Origin: Mahella australiensis 50-1 BON
GTDB lineage: Bacteria; Bacillota; Clostridia; Mahellales; Mahellaceae
NCBI RefSeq assembly: GCF_000213255.1
Contig: NC_015520.1
Span: forward strand, 888,001 to 952,000
Reading direction: 5' to 3'
Length of the DNA stretch: 64,000 bases
Position numbers and translations under genes: made by a program. Below, piece by piece: positions 54,563 through 63,451 of this stretch. Positions within the stretch are counted from its first letter, which is position 1; each line of letters begins with the position of its first letter. The notes under the pieces are model-generated. The model was not told the DNA's origin, did not search any database, and was given only the letters and a program-made list of their open reading frames with translations.

Positions 54563-55540
54563 GTGCATAGTTCAAGCAAAATTACAATGTATATTAAACT
54601 ATTGACAATATGCCTTATAATAGTATTGTCTCTATCATCGTGCGACTTATTTGGCCAAAACGTAAGCCGAGACGATGCTGAATCTGCACCGATAAAAAGT
54701 ACTCGAAGTTCTCCTATTCCTATAAGCCCCGATCTCGAGCAATATGATGTAGATATAACGCTGTATTTTCTTAGCGAAGACGGTACAAGTTTAGTACCTG
54801 AGCGGCGAACTATAAAAAAGGGCCCTGAAAGATTGGAGGAATTGGTTGTATCAGAGTTGATAAAAGGCCCCATGCAGCGGGGTCATGTAGCTATTATCCC
54901 ACCGGCTACCAAGCTGCTCTCTGTAACTTCCAGCGATAATATAGCTTTTGTCGATGTAAGTAAGGACTTTTTGTCTATAGATCAAAAAGAACCTAATAAG
55001 CTTGTTTTAATGATATATTCTGTTGTAAATACCATAACTGAATTAGATGGAATAGATAAAGTTCAATTTCTTGTAGAAGGACAAAAGGCACCTATATTTC
55101 CTGAAATAAACGGTCAAAATCCTAAAGGGAATGTACAAAGCGGGCCGATAGCTAGAGCTAATAGTTTAATACAAAGTCCGGTAACTGCTGTAAATAGCTT
55201 TTTAAAAGCGTTATCGGCAAATGATCTTGATAAAGCATATATATATATGTCTGATGATATGAATGATAAGAATAAAAGATCTCTTCAGGAATTCAAGGAT
55301 GCCGCAAAGCAGATAAATTTTAAGCTTACGGATTATGCGGTGTATGATTATAGCCTGGACCTAAACGGCAATGAGGCGCTAGTATCTGTAGATTTCGAAA
55401 TTAAATTAGGCGACGGAAGCACTATAAAAAGGGATAAAGCATTGCTGAAAACGGTGCGTTTAAACGGCATATGGAAGTTGGAGTGGGCATTGCCTTTTGA
55501 AGATTTACAGCTAGAGATGTTAAATGCTATAAGAAAATAA
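54563..55540 (+). CDS. GerMN-domain lipoprotein next to a two-component system
   Basis: The 325-residue secreted lipoprotein has a signal peptide with lipobox LSSC near residue 27 and one GerMN domain (about 58-170: ITLYFLSEDGTSLVPERRTI, then LIKGP, LLSVTSSDNIAFVDVSKDF). A C-terminal domain, residues 205-325, contains VTAVNSFLKALSANDLDKAYIYMSDDM, NTF2/DUF4878-like. In Actinobacteria LpqB, also with GerMN, is encoded after mtrA-mtrB; the position here is parallel. GTG start behind GGAAGGAG; TATAAT at 54534-54539 may be a local promoter. Confidence 0.82.
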   Translation: MHSSSKITMYIKLLTICLIIVLSLSSCDLFGQNVSRDDAESAPIKSTRSSPIPISPDLEQYDVDITLYFLSEDGTSLVPERRTIKKGPERLEELVVSELIKGPMQRGHVAIIPPATKLLSVTSSDNIAFVDVSKDFLSIDQKEPNKLVLMIYSVVNTITELDGIDKVQFLVEGQKAPIFPEINGQNPKGNVQSGPIARANSLIQSPVTAVNSFLKALSANDLDKAYIYMSDDMNDKNKRSLQEFKDAAKQINFKLTDYAVYDYSLDLNGNEALVSVDFEIKLGDGSTIKRDKALLKTVRLNGIWKLEWALPFEDLQLEMLNAIRK

Positions 55541-55565
55541 GAAAGTTAGGAGGAAGATTGTATAT

Positions 55566-56990
55566 ATGCGACGAAAAAGTTGGTTTGCTGTCAGGCTGAT
55601 AGCATTAGTCATTCTATTGGTTTTATCAGTTATGGCCTGTTCTAACCAAAAATCCTCCGAGCAACAAAATTCTAGTAATACCGGTGGACAGGAACAGGAT
55701 GTTTCAAAACAGCAACCTCAAAAAACTGTAGCCACTTTATATTTTACAGATAAAGGCTTTGAAAAATTGGTTACAGAAAGTCGTGAGATAGAGGTTCAGC
55801 CTGAGCAGACCCTTGTGGAAGCGGTGCTTAAAGAGCTTTTTAAAGGACCGCGCCAGCCTGAGCACGAAACGGCCATACCTTCAAATGCCAAGCTGTTAAA
55901 GGTGAGTCAGGCTGAAAATATCGTGACGGTAGATGTGTCAAAGGAGTTTGATGCAGGGGATATACAGGAAATAGTAGCCAGGATAATGATAGCCAATACT
56001 TTGACTGAATTGCCCGGTGTTAAGTATGTTAAATTTTATAAAGAAGGTCAAGAGTATATAGGTGCTAGTGGAGAGCCTCTAGGGTTAATGACCAAAATGG
56101 AGAATCTGCAAGAACAGCAAGCTTCAGAAACTCAAGCTGTGGACGATACTGCTGCTAAAAAATACAATATGATATTATATTTTGCGGGCAGCCAAGCCAT
56201 GTATGTTGTGCCTGAAGTGCGAGAAGTGGACGTTGTCGGGCGGCGATATGCACAGACGGCCATAGAAGAGCTTATAAAAGGACCTACGATGCCGGGCTTA
56301 TACCCAACTATACCGAATGGTACAAAGCTTAGGAGCATAAAAGTAGAAGACGGTACAGCTATAGTGGATTTCTCCAAAGAATTTAAGGAGAATCATTCCG
56401 GGGGCTCTGCCGGTGAATTGATGACTATAAATTCAATAGTCAATACTTTAACAGAGTTCCCATCGATAAAAAGTGTAAAGTTTTTGATAGATGGTAAGGA
56501 AAATGAAACTTTAGCCGGGCATGTTGTATTTGATCAGCCATTTACGAGAAATGAGGATGTGATAGGGCAGCGGATAATATTGTATTTTGGCAATAAAGAT
56601 GCAAACTATCTGGTTCCAGAGTATCGCGATATTCAACACAATGAGCTAAATATTGTTAAGAGAATAGTTCAAGAGCTGATAAAGGGGCCTATGGAAGATG
56701 GATTGGAACCTACCATGCCGGAAGGTCTGAGTGAAAAAGATGTCCTGAATGCTAAAGTCAGCGGTGATACCGCTGTGATAAACTTTTCTTCTAACCTAAA
56801 AACCAAGCACAAGGGAGGTTCGGCAGGGGAGACGTTGACAGTGTATTCTATTGTCAATTCTATAACCGAGCTGCCCAATATAAAACGTGTGCAAATATTG
56901 ATAGATGGCAAAGTGCAGGATACGTTAGCTGGGCATATGGCGCTGGATGAGCCTATAATGAGAAATCCAAATTTGATAAAAGAACAATAA
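55566..56990 (+). CDS. Lipoprotein with three GerMN domains
   Basis: The 474-residue lipoprotein has a signal peptide with Cys in SVMAC near residue 25, a Gln/Ser/Asn-rich linker, then three GerMN repeats at about 55-165, 197-325 and 335-470. Each repeat shows a Tyr-Phe strand, LxKGP (FKGPRQP, IKGPTMP, IKGPMED) and a VDVSKEF/VDFSKEF/INFSSNL strand, with NT(L)TELP-type text. GerM of Bacillus has two such domains and works in cortex/septal peptidoglycan during sporulation. Triplication is unusual. AGGAGGAAG lies upstream; same direction and close to the previous gene. Confidence 0.82.
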   Translation: MRRKSWFAVRLIALVILLVLSVMACSNQKSSEQQNSSNTGGQEQDVSKQQPQKTVATLYFTDKGFEKLVTESREIEVQPEQTLVEAVLKELFKGPRQPEHETAIPSNAKLLKVSQAENIVTVDVSKEFDAGDIQEIVARIMIANTLTELPGVKYVKFYKEGQEYIGASGEPLGLMTKMENLQEQQASETQAVDDTAAKKYNMILYFAGSQAMYVVPEVREVDVVGRRYAQTAIEELIKGPTMPGLYPTIPNGTKLRSIKVEDGTAIVDFSKEFKENHSGGSAGELMTINSIVNTLTEFPSIKSVKFLIDGKENETLAGHVVFDQPFTRNEDVIGQRIILYFGNKDANYLVPEYRDIQHNELNIVKRIVQELIKGPMEDGLEPTMPEGLSEKDVLNAKVSGDTAVINFSSNLKTKHKGGSAGETLTVYSIVNSITELPNIKRVQILIDGKVQDTLAGHMALDEPIMRNPNLIKEQ

Positions 56991-57026
56991 AAAGTAATTG
57001 CTCAGGTAATATTGCTGATAGACGAT

Positions 57027-57040
57027 GGTAATTAATTACC
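57027..57040. promoter_or_regulatory. Perfect 14-bp palindrome before gatC
   Basis: GGTAATTAATTACC is a perfect palindrome. A related dyad, TGGTAA-AA-TTACCA, lies at 57101-57114, directly before the gatC ribosome binding site (GAGGTGA, 57117-57123). The shared GGTAA/TTACC arms suggest two sites for one dimeric regulator flanking the terminator, though inner spacing differs (4 versus 2 bases). Confidence 0.4.
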
Positions 57041-57046
57041 CACAAT

Positions 57047-57079
57047 AAAAAAACCATCTTTGTTGAAGGTGGTTTTTTT
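57047..57079. terminator. Rho-independent terminator (works in both directions)
   Basis: AAAAAACCATCTT (57048-57060) pairs with AAGGTGGTTTTTT (57066-57078) around TGTTG with one G-T pair. It ends in seven T on the + strand and begins with seven A, so it could terminate from either side. It separates the GerMN lipoprotein unit from gatCAB. Confidence 0.8.
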
Positions 57080-57128
57080 ATTGAATAAGGCTGCGAATAG
57101 TGGTAAAATTACCAATGAGGTGATATCA

Positions 57129-57416
57129 ATGAGAATAAAACCAGAGGAAGTAGATTATATAGCTGCTTTATCAAGGCTATTTTTATCGGAGCAGGAAAAA
57201 AACATATATGCCAGGCATCTTAGCGAAATATTGGAACACGCTGAGCGCTTGAGCGAATTGGATACTGACGGCGTTGAACCTACAGCGCATGTTTTGCCGT
57301 TAAGAAATATCTTTCGCGATGACAAAGTTAAACCGTCATTGGAGAGGGATATATTGCTGAGCAATGCGCCTGAAGTAGAAAATGGTTGCTTTAAAGTGCC
57401 TAGAATAGTGGAATGA
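57129..57416 (+). CDS. gatC: Aspartyl/glutamyl-tRNA amidotransferase subunit C
   Basis: GatC stabilises the GatA-GatB complex that converts Glu-tRNA(Gln) (and Asp-tRNA(Asn)) to the amide form. The 95-residue protein shows [26 protein letters not shown] and [21 protein letters not shown], the family pattern. GAGGTGA fits the ATG at 57129; the frame is open further up through the terminator and must not be used. gatA follows after 13 bases. Confidence 0.95.
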   Translation: MRIKPEEVDYIAALSRLFLSEQEKNIYARHLSEILEHAERLSELDTDGVEPTAHVLPLRNIFRDDKVKPSLERDILLSNAPEVENGCFKVPRIVE

Positions 57417-57429
57417 GGAGGACTTTCGG

Positions 57430-58893
57430 GTGGAATTATATAGGCTTACAGCTCATGAGGCTTACGACAAACTAAAAAAACGTGAGGTGAGTGCTCGTGA
57501 GCTTGCTCAATCTGTGATAGAGCGTATAGAGGATGTTGAACAAAACATCGGAGCATACATACATCTTGACTTTGACGCGGCTTTGAGACAAGCTGAAGAT
57601 GTGGACAGGCATATAGCGGAAGGCTGTGAATTACCGTTGCTTGGCGGTTTACCTATAGCCATAAAGGATAATATGTGCACAGAGGGTGTAACTACGACAT
57701 GTGCATCGCGTATACTAGCCAATTTTGTACCGCCTTATGATGCTACGGTCGTGCGTCGTTTGAAGGAAAGACAGGCCGTTATATTAGGTAAATTGAATAT
57801 GGATGAGTTTGCTATGGGCTCATCGACCGAGACATCGGCATTTAAGAAAACTAAAAACCCGTGGGATACAGATAGAGTACCTGGTGGTTCCAGTGGAGGG
57901 TCGGCAGCGGCAGTGGCGGCCGATGAGGCATTCTTTACCCTCGGTTCCGATACTGGTGGCTCTATTCGCCAGCCAGCGTCATTATGCGGTGTAGTAGGTA
58001 TGAAACCCACGTACGGAGCGGTATCGCGGTACGGGTTGGTAGCATTTGCTTCATCTCTTGACCAAATAGGGCCCTTAACAAAAGATGTAAAGGACTGCGC
58101 TATGGTATTGAATGCAATAGTCGGCCATGATCCATATGACGCGACATCGGTATCGAGATCATATTCCGACTATACATCCGCTTTAGTCGATGATGTCAAA
58201 GGTATTAAAATCGGTGTTCCCAAAGAATTTTTTGGTCAAGGCATAAACGAAGAAGTGAAAAGTGCCGTAATAAAGGCTATTGAGTTGTTCAAAGAGATGG
58301 GAGCGGATTATGAAGAAACATCTTTGCCATATACTGATCATGCGCTGTCGGCCTATTATCTTATAGCATCGGCTGAAGCCAGTTCAAATCTTGGGCGCTA
58401 TGATGGTGTAAAATACGGTTATCGGGCAGCCCAATACGACGATATGATAGATATGTATAAAAAAACTCGTAGCGAAGGCTTTGGTAGCGAGGTAAAGCGC
58501 CGTATAATGCTGGGCACATATGCGTTGAGTTCAGGTTATTATGATGCCTACTACTTGAAAGCGTTGAAGGTTAGAACACTTATAACAAGGGATTTTCAGC
58601 GAGCTTTCGAGAAATACGACGTTCTCGTAGTACCTACGTCGCCTACGACAGCTTTTAAGATAGGCGAGCGTATGGATAATCCTATGGAGATGTATTTATC
58701 CGATGTATGCACAGTGCCAGTAAATATAGCCGGATTACCTGCTATATCCATACCGTGTGGTTTGGACAGCCGGGGTTTGCCTATAGGCTTGCAGATTATA
58801 GGCAAGGCCTTCGATGAAGAGACCATACTGCGCGTGGCGTACGCCTTTGAGAGCAATACGCCATACCATAACGAAAAACCTAGTGAAAGGTGA
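57430..58893 (+). CDS. gatA: Aspartyl/glutamyl-tRNA amidotransferase subunit A
   Basis: GatA is the amidase that releases ammonia from glutamine. The 487-residue protein has the Ser-Ser-Lys catalytic set: Lys near 79 in PIAIKDNM, Ser near 154 in [13 protein letters not shown], and Ser near 178 in [11 protein letters not shown]. The start is GTG 57430 behind GAGGAGG. Presence of the full gatCAB set implies that Gln-tRNA is made indirectly; the tRNA-Gln gene downstream is a likely substrate. Confidence 0.97.
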   Translation: MELYRLTAHEAYDKLKKREVSARELAQSVIERIEDVEQNIGAYIHLDFDAALRQAEDVDRHIAEGCELPLLGGLPIAIKDNMCTEGVTTTCASRILANFVPPYDATVVRRLKERQAVILGKLNMDEFAMGSSTETSAFKKTKNPWDTDRVPGGSSGGSAAAVAADEAFFTLGSDTGGSIRQPASLCGVVGMKPTYGAVSRYGLVAFASSLDQIGPLTKDVKDCAMVLNAIVGHDPYDATSVSRSYSDYTSALVDDVKGIKIGVPKEFFGQGINEEVKSAVIKAIELFKEMGADYEETSLPYTDHALSAYYLIASAEASSNLGRYDGVKYGYRAAQYDDMIDMYKKTRSEGFGSEVKRRIMLGTYALSSGYYDAYYLKALKVRTLITRDFQRAFEKYDVLVVPTSPTTAFKIGERMDNPMEMYLSDVCTVPVNIAGLPAISIPCGLDSRGLPIGLQIIGKAFDEETILRVAYAFESNTPYHNEKPSER

Positions 58894-58902
58894 ACATGAC
58901 AG

Positions 58903-60330
58903 ATGGAAGTACAAACCCTTATCGGATTAGAAGTACATGCTGAGTTAGCGACCAAAAGCAAAATGTTCTGTAGTTGCAGCACCGAGTTCGGGGCCGAACC
59001 TAATACGCATTGTTGTCCGATATGTACGGGCATGCCGGGTGTCTTGCCGATGCCCAATAAAAAAGCCATAGAATATGCTGTTAAAGCAGGGCTGGCTCTG
59101 AATTGCGATATATCGGAGTTCAGTAAGATGGATAGAAAAAATTATTATTATCCCGATCTTCCGAAAGCCTATCAGATCTCTCAGTATGATTTACCGCTCT
59201 GCGTCGGTGGTTATGTAGATATAGATACTGAAGAAGGGCCGAAGCGTATACGCATACGCAGAGTTCATATGGAAGAAGATGCTGGCAAACTGTTGCATGA
59301 AGGCTGGGGTAACAATTCGTTGGTCGATTATAACCGAGCCGGCGTACCGCTGATAGAGATAGTAACCGAGCCGGATATGAATTCACCGGCCGAAGCAGGG
59401 GCATTTTTGGACAAATTAAAAGCTATATTGCAGTATATAGAGGTATCCGACTGTAAGATGGAAGAGGGTTCTTTGCGTTGTGACGTGAACATAAATGCAA
59501 GGGCTAGTGATAAATCTATGGCTACTGCTATCACGGAAATGAAAAACTTGAATTCGTTTAAAGCTGCTGTCAAAGCTATGGAGTACGAAGAAAAACGCCA
59601 TCGAGAGGCTCTACTCGAAGGAGATCCAACAGTGCATGAAACACGACGGTGGGATGATGCCAGAGGCGTTACCGTTGCAATGCGCAGCAAAGAGGAAGCT
59701 CATGACTATCGATATTTCCCTGAGCCGGATCTCGTACCGATAGCTTTGGACAAAAGCTATGTAGAAAGCATAAAAGAGGGCCTTCCGGAATTACCGGATC
59801 AAAGATATCAGCGCTTTATTTCTCAATATGGTTTGCCACAATATGATGCTGAAATCTTGACATCATCGAAATATCTGGCCGATTACTTTGAACAGTGCAT
59901 GACTATTTACGATAATGCTAAAACCGTAAGCAACTGGCTTATGGGAGACGTTTTGAGGGCTTTAAATGAAAATGGCAAAGATCCGTCGGACATACCATTT
60001 CCGCCGGTATATCTGGTCGATTTGATTAAATATGTCGACGATGGTACTATAAGCACAAGCATTGCCAAAAAGGTATTCGATGAAATGTTTGCAAACGGAA
60101 CGGATCCCGGTGCTATAATAAAAGAGCAGGGATTGGTGCAGATAAGTGATGAAGGTGAATTATTGGAAATAATACGGCAAGTTATTCAGGAAAATGCGCC
60201 TTCGGTAGCTGATTATAAAGCCGGCAAAAAGAAGGCTTTAGGTTATCTGGTGGGTCAGGCCATGAAACTTACCAAAGGCAAAGCCAATCCGCAACTTTTA
60301 AATAAACTGTTGGAACGGGAATTAAATTAA
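58903..60330 (+). CDS. gatB: Aspartyl/glutamyl-tRNA amidotransferase subunit B
   Basis: GatB is the kinase subunit that phosphorylates the tRNA-bound acid and binds tRNA. The 475-residue protein has the signature LIGLEVHAELATKSKMFC (residues 5-22), CPICTGMPGVLP near 38, DRKNYYYPDLPKAYQISQYD near 75, and the C-terminal YqeY-like helical domain (about 325-475). The metal Cys residues CSC near 24 and CCPIC near 37 are present. It starts 9 bases after gatA. Confidence 0.97.
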   Translation: MEVQTLIGLEVHAELATKSKMFCSCSTEFGAEPNTHCCPICTGMPGVLPMPNKKAIEYAVKAGLALNCDISEFSKMDRKNYYYPDLPKAYQISQYDLPLCVGGYVDIDTEEGPKRIRIRRVHMEEDAGKLLHEGWGNNSLVDYNRAGVPLIEIVTEPDMNSPAEAGAFLDKLKAILQYIEVSDCKMEEGSLRCDVNINARASDKSMATAITEMKNLNSFKAAVKAMEYEEKRHREALLEGDPTVHETRRWDDARGVTVAMRSKEEAHDYRYFPEPDLVPIALDKSYVESIKEGLPELPDQRYQRFISQYGLPQYDAEILTSSKYLADYFEQCMTIYDNAKTVSNWLMGDVLRALNENGKDPSDIPFPPVYLVDLIKYVDDGTISTSIAKKVFDEMFANGTDPGAIIKEQGLVQISDEGELLEIIRQVIQENAPSVADYKAGKKKALGYLVGQAMKLTKGKANPQLLNKLLERELN

Positions 60331-60348
60331 TCATACCAAGCCTTCTTG

Positions 60349-60376
60349 CCTAATATAATTGTAACAAGATATTAGG
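60349..60376. promoter_or_regulatory. Nested inverted repeat upstream of gerM
   Basis: CCTAATAT (60349-60356) and ATATTAGG (60369-60376) are perfect inverted arms 12 bases apart, and the inner segment holds a second dyad TTGT-A-ACAA. A TATAAT-like sequence (60354-60359) falls on the left arm. The right arm ends four bases before the GAGAGGGTG ribosome binding site of gerM. It may be an operator or an RNA hairpin affecting translation. Confidence 0.5.
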
Positions 60377-60394
60377 TGAGAGGGTGTTATATTA

Positions 60395-61414
60395 ATGGCT
60401 TATAAGAAGTGGGTAATATTTATAGCATTGGCTTTAATATTGTCTAGTGGCTTGATGGCATGTTCTTCTGAGAGCGATGATAAGGCTGATAAAAGTGATG
60501 CTGGAAACACAAATAATGCTGCCGAAACGGCTGGCCAAGCCGAGACGACCAGCAATATGCGTCCCACGGTACTGTATTATCAGGATGCCGATGGCTATGT
60601 CGTGCCGGTGATGCGCAGGATAAAGTGGCAAGAGGCCATAGCCAAATCAGCATTGCAAGCTATAACCGATGAAACCGTAATTCGAGAGGATATACAAAAA
60701 ATAGGCCTATTGCCTTCCATACCGGCCGGTACTCAGATAAACGGCATAAGTATACATGATGGTTTGGCCACCGTAGACTTCAACGATGGCATAATGAGCT
60801 GTGCAGATGCTGCCGAAGAACGAAATATGGTCGATGCTATAGTGTATACTTTAGCCGAATTTCCGACTATAGATAAAGTGCAGCTTCAGGTCAACGGCAA
60901 AATTGTGAAGAAGTTAAAACACGGTACGGCTGTGGATAAACCTCTTGAACCGGCAGGTATAAACGCAGAGACAGCTGATAAAAATCTGGATCTGAATAAA
61001 GCATCGAAAGTAGCGGTATATTTCACAAAAGCGTCTGCTCCTAATTTTGCTTGCCTGGTTCCTGTAACTAGATTTACATCGGCCAGCAGCGCTAATATAG
61101 CTGACGCTATAGAAGAGCTGCTGAAGGGGCCTAAAGAGAATAGCAGTTTGACCACGTCTATACCACAAGGCACCAAGCTCCTGGGTGTCCAGGTGAAAGA
61201 GGGAGTAGCATATATTAATCTTTCTAAGGAATTTGAAGCTGTTCAAAATGCGCAGGCCGATATGGATATGGCGCTTAAGCAGCTTATGATGACGGTAAAA
61301 CAGTTTGACGGAGTACAAAAGGTTAAGATTCAAATAGACGGCAAAGATGTGGGTTCGGGTGAGAATGCTGTTGCTGAGCCGATAGCCGTTCCCGCATTTG
61401 CCAATGAATACTGA
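60395..61414 (+). CDS. gerM: GerM-like lipoprotein with two GerMN domains
   Basis: The 339-residue lipoprotein has a signal peptide with lipobox LMAC near residue 23, a Asp/Ala/Asn linker, and two GerMN domains (about 55-180 and 205-330). Motifs of the second include IEELLKGPKENS, PQGTKLLGVQVKEGVAYINLSKEF. Two domains and the downstream order gerM-rph-rdgB-yfcE match Bacillus gerM, a spore cortex/septal peptidoglycan factor. The third GerMN gene in the window, so the family is expanded locally. Confidence 0.88.
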   Translation: MAYKKWVIFIALALILSSGLMACSSESDDKADKSDAGNTNNAAETAGQAETTSNMRPTVLYYQDADGYVVPVMRRIKWQEAIAKSALQAITDETVIREDIQKIGLLPSIPAGTQINGISIHDGLATVDFNDGIMSCADAAEERNMVDAIVYTLAEFPTIDKVQLQVNGKIVKKLKHGTAVDKPLEPAGINAETADKNLDLNKASKVAVYFTKASAPNFACLVPVTRFTSASSANIADAIEELLKGPKENSSLTTSIPQGTKLLGVQVKEGVAYINLSKEFEAVQNAQADMDMALKQLMMTVKQFDGVQKVKIQIDGKDVGSGENAVAEPIAVPAFANEY

Positions 61415-61429
61415 TTTTTGGAGGATATA

Positions 61430-62173
61430 ATGCGGGCTTACCATAGAGGCTTTGATCAACTGCGACCGGTAACATTAACGCGCGATTACTTAAAACACCC
61501 TGATGGATCGGTGTTGATCGAAGCCGGAGAAACCAAAATAATATGTACGGCGATGATAGAAGATAAGGTGCCGCCTTTTTTGAAAGGAACGGGCAAAGGT
61601 TGGATAACCAGCGAATATGGCATGCTGCCGGGGTCCACTCAGGCACGTAAAATAAGGGAGTCTACCAGAGGGCATATAGAAGGGCGTACGCAGGAAATAC
61701 AACGCATCATAGGTAGGACATTGCGCTCAGTTGTGGATATTTCTGCTTTAGGTGAACGCACTATATGGATAGATTGCGATGTTATACAAGCTGATGGAGG
61801 TACGCGCACAGCTTCTATAACTGGTTCTTTTGTAGCGTTGGCTATTGCTATAAACAAGCTGTTTGAGAAGAAAAAAATAGAGCGTTTCCCCATAAGCAAT
61901 TTGGTAGCCGCTGTAAGCGTGGGTATAGTAGATGGCCAGATTATGCTGGATCTGTGCTATGATGAAGATGCTAGGGCGCAGGTAGATATGAATATTGCTA
62001 TGACAGATGATGGCCGCTTCGTAGAGGTCCAGGGAACTGGCGAAGCGGCGCCGTTTTCACGCCGGCAGATGGACGAGCTCATAAACCTTGCCGACAAAGG
62101 GATACAGGAGCTCATGGCTTTGCAAATAGATTGTTTAGGAGAAATAGCTGATAAAATAGGTGGCAGAAAGTGA
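61430..62173 (+). CDS. rph: Ribonuclease PH
   Basis: RNase PH trims the 3' ends of tRNA precursors phosphorolytically. The 247-residue protein shows [24 protein letters not shown] near residue 27, [15 protein letters not shown] with the phosphate-site Arg near 68-85, [18 protein letters not shown] near 120 and [14 protein letters not shown] near 195. GGAGG fits the ATG at 61430; an in-frame TTG at 61418 overlaps that site. It lies close to a tRNA cluster. Confidence 0.96.
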   Translation: MRAYHRGFDQLRPVTLTRDYLKHPDGSVLIEAGETKIICTAMIEDKVPPFLKGTGKGWITSEYGMLPGSTQARKIRESTRGHIEGRTQEIQRIIGRTLRSVVDISALGERTIWIDCDVIQADGGTRTASITGSFVALAIAINKLFEKKKIERFPISNLVAAVSVGIVDGQIMLDLCYDEDARAQVDMNIAMTDDGRFVEVQGTGEAAPFSRRQMDELINLADKGIQELMALQIDCLGEIADKIGGRK

Positions 62174-62769
62174 AGATCAAGGATATCATCATAGCTTCTA
62201 ATAACAAAGGTAAGATTGCAGAGATCAAACATATATTGACGCCTTTGGGCGTCAATATATGTTCTATGCAAGAAAAAGGCATATATGTAGCAGTAGAGGA
62301 AGATGGCAATAGTTTTCAAGAGAATGCCATTAAGAAGGCTATGACTGTATGTAAAGTGGCTAATGAGTGGACATTGGCCGATGATTCAGGATTAATCGTA
62401 CAAGCGTTAGGCGGCCGACCTGGTATATATTCGGCGCGTTTTGCCGGCTTAAATGCCAGCGATGAGGATAACCGCAGAAAGCTGCTCGATATGATGCGAG
62501 ATGTACCATGGGATAAACGCAAAGCGTTCTTTTACTGCTGTGTTGCTCTCGTTTCGCCCGACGGCTATGTAATAATGGCAGATGGGCGATGTGACGGGTA
62601 TATAGCATATGAGGAAATGGGAAGCGACGGTTTCGGATATGATCCTGTATTTTTGATACCTGAATATAACAAAACATTTGCCCAATTGGATATATCAGTA
62701 AAAAACGAGATGAGCCATAGAGCCAGGGCATTAGATGCGTTAAAGGATAAAATCAAAGATTACGTATGA
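62170..62769 (+). CDS. rdgB: XTP/dITP diphosphatase (RdgB/HAM1 family)
   Basis: This house-cleaning pyrophosphatase removes non-canonical purine nucleotides (XTP, dITP). The 199-residue protein has [18 protein letters not shown] (substrate loop Ser-Asn-Asn-Lys, residues 7-15), [24 protein letters not shown] (near 71) and [10 protein letters not shown] (near 154), and ends in the SHRARALD motif. GTG start overlapping the rph stop by 4 bases. A perfect 16-bp inverted repeat falls inside codons 20-32. Confidence 0.96.
   Translation: MKIKDIIIASNNKGKIAEIKHILTPLGVNICSMQEKGIYVAVEEDGNSFQENAIKKAMTVCKVANEWTLADDSGLIVQALGGRPGIYSARFAGLNASDEDNRRKLLDMMRDVPWDKRKAFFYCCVALVSPDGYVIMADGRCDGYIAYEEMGSDGFGYDPVFLIPEYNKTFAQLDISVKNEMSHRARALDALKDKIKDYV
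62228..62263. repeat. Perfect 16-bp inverted repeat inside rdgB
   Basis: AACATATATTGACGCC (62228-62243) and GGCGTCAATATATGTT (62248-62263) are exact reverse complements separated by TTTG. It falls entirely in the rdgB coding region, 58 bases after the start codon, with no T-tract following. In mRNA it would make a very stable hairpin. Confidence 0.9.
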
Positions 62770-62780
62770 AGAGGTAACTG

Positions 62781-63260
62781 ATGAGAATAGGGGTAATGAG
62801 CGATACCCATGGTCATTTGGCCACAGCCAGAAGGGCTATAAAGGATATGGGTAATGTCGACGTGCTTGTGCATCTAGGCGATTATTGCCATGATGCTGTA
62901 CTGTTATCGGCAGAGCTACAAAGAGAGATAATATCTGTAAAAGGGAACTGCGATTTTTCTTCCAGTATACCGGCAGAGCAGATTATAGAGGCTCAGGGAT
63001 TGAGAATTTACGCCACACATGGCCATCAACACGGTGTCAAATGGGATCATGATGGCATCATTGAGAAGGCCAGGGATTTAAAGGCTGATGTTGTGTTATT
63101 CGGGCATTCGCATATAGCGGAGATATTCGCAGATAATGGCATACTTTTCATCAATCCTGGCAGCATAGGTGAGCCGCGCGGTTCGGATGCACCCAGCTAT
63201 GCGATTATCGAGATAAGAAACGGCAAAACATATCCATATATAGTGGCCCTATCTTTGTGA
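62781..63260 (+). CDS. YfcE/MJ0936-type metallophosphodiesterase (YsnB-like)
   Basis: The 159-residue calcineurin-like phosphodiesterase has metal ligands SDTHGH (near residue 7), HLGDYCHD (near 31), GNCD (near 55), HGHQHG (near 80) and FGHSHIAE (near 110), with INPGSIGEPRG near 122. Members hydrolyse phosphodiesters such as bis-pNPP or cyclic nucleotides in vitro; the natural substrate is unclear. The order gerM-rph-rdgB-yfcE is as in Bacillus (gerM-rph-ysnA-ysnB). Starts 11 bases after rdgB. Confidence 0.93.
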   Translation: MRIGVMSDTHGHLATARRAIKDMGNVDVLVHLGDYCHDAVLLSAELQREIISVKGNCDFSSSIPAEQIIEAQGLRIYATHGHQHGVKWDHDGIIEKARDLKADVVLFGHSHIAEIFADNGILFINPGSIGEPRGSDAPSYAIIEIRNGKTYPYIVALSL

Positions 63261-63297
63261 TGATGGGACAAATTTATTTGGCGCGACACTGTATGCC

Positions 63298-63320
63298 AGC
63301 AAAATCGGCGATTTTTTGCT
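63298..63320 (+). terminator. Probable terminator after the gerM-rph-rdgB-yfcE unit
   Basis: AGCAAAATC (63298-63306) pairs with GATTTT..GCT (63310-63320) around GGC, with two unpaired T in the right arm. The T-rich right arm gives it terminator character, though the tract is inside the stem. It lies immediately before the tRNA promoter. Confidence 0.5.
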
Positions 63321-63321
63321 A

Positions 63322-63350
63322 TTGACAAACAAACGGCTATATGCTAAACT
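63322..63350 (+). promoter_or_regulatory. Sigma-A promoter of the first tRNA group
   Basis: TTGACA (63322-63327) and TAAACT (63345-63350) are separated by exactly 17 bases, ending 19 bases before the 5' end of tRNA-Gly. A consensus -35 with a good -10 is typical for stable RNA genes. Confidence 0.85.
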
Positions 63351-63369
63351 TACATATTGTCACCGGTAT

Positions 63370-63443
63370 GCGGGTGTAGCTCAATGGTAGAGTTCCAGCC
63401 TTCCAAGCTGGCCGCGTGGGTTCGATTCCCATCACCCGCTCCA
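63370..63443 (+). tRNA. tRNA-Gly (anticodon TCC)
   Basis: Acceptor GCGGGTG pairs with CACCCGC. The anticodon stem CCAGC/GCTGG encloses CTTCCAA (anticodon TCC). The T loop TTCGATT is present and CCA is encoded. 74 bases; complete cloverleaf by eye. Confidence 0.97.
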
Positions 63444-63451
63444 TATAATAA

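Noticed and set aside
57000-57128. T-box leader before gatCAB
   Set aside because: No T-box sequence (AGGGTGGNACCGCG-like) or specifier stem is visible; the hairpin is a plain terminator for the upstream unit.
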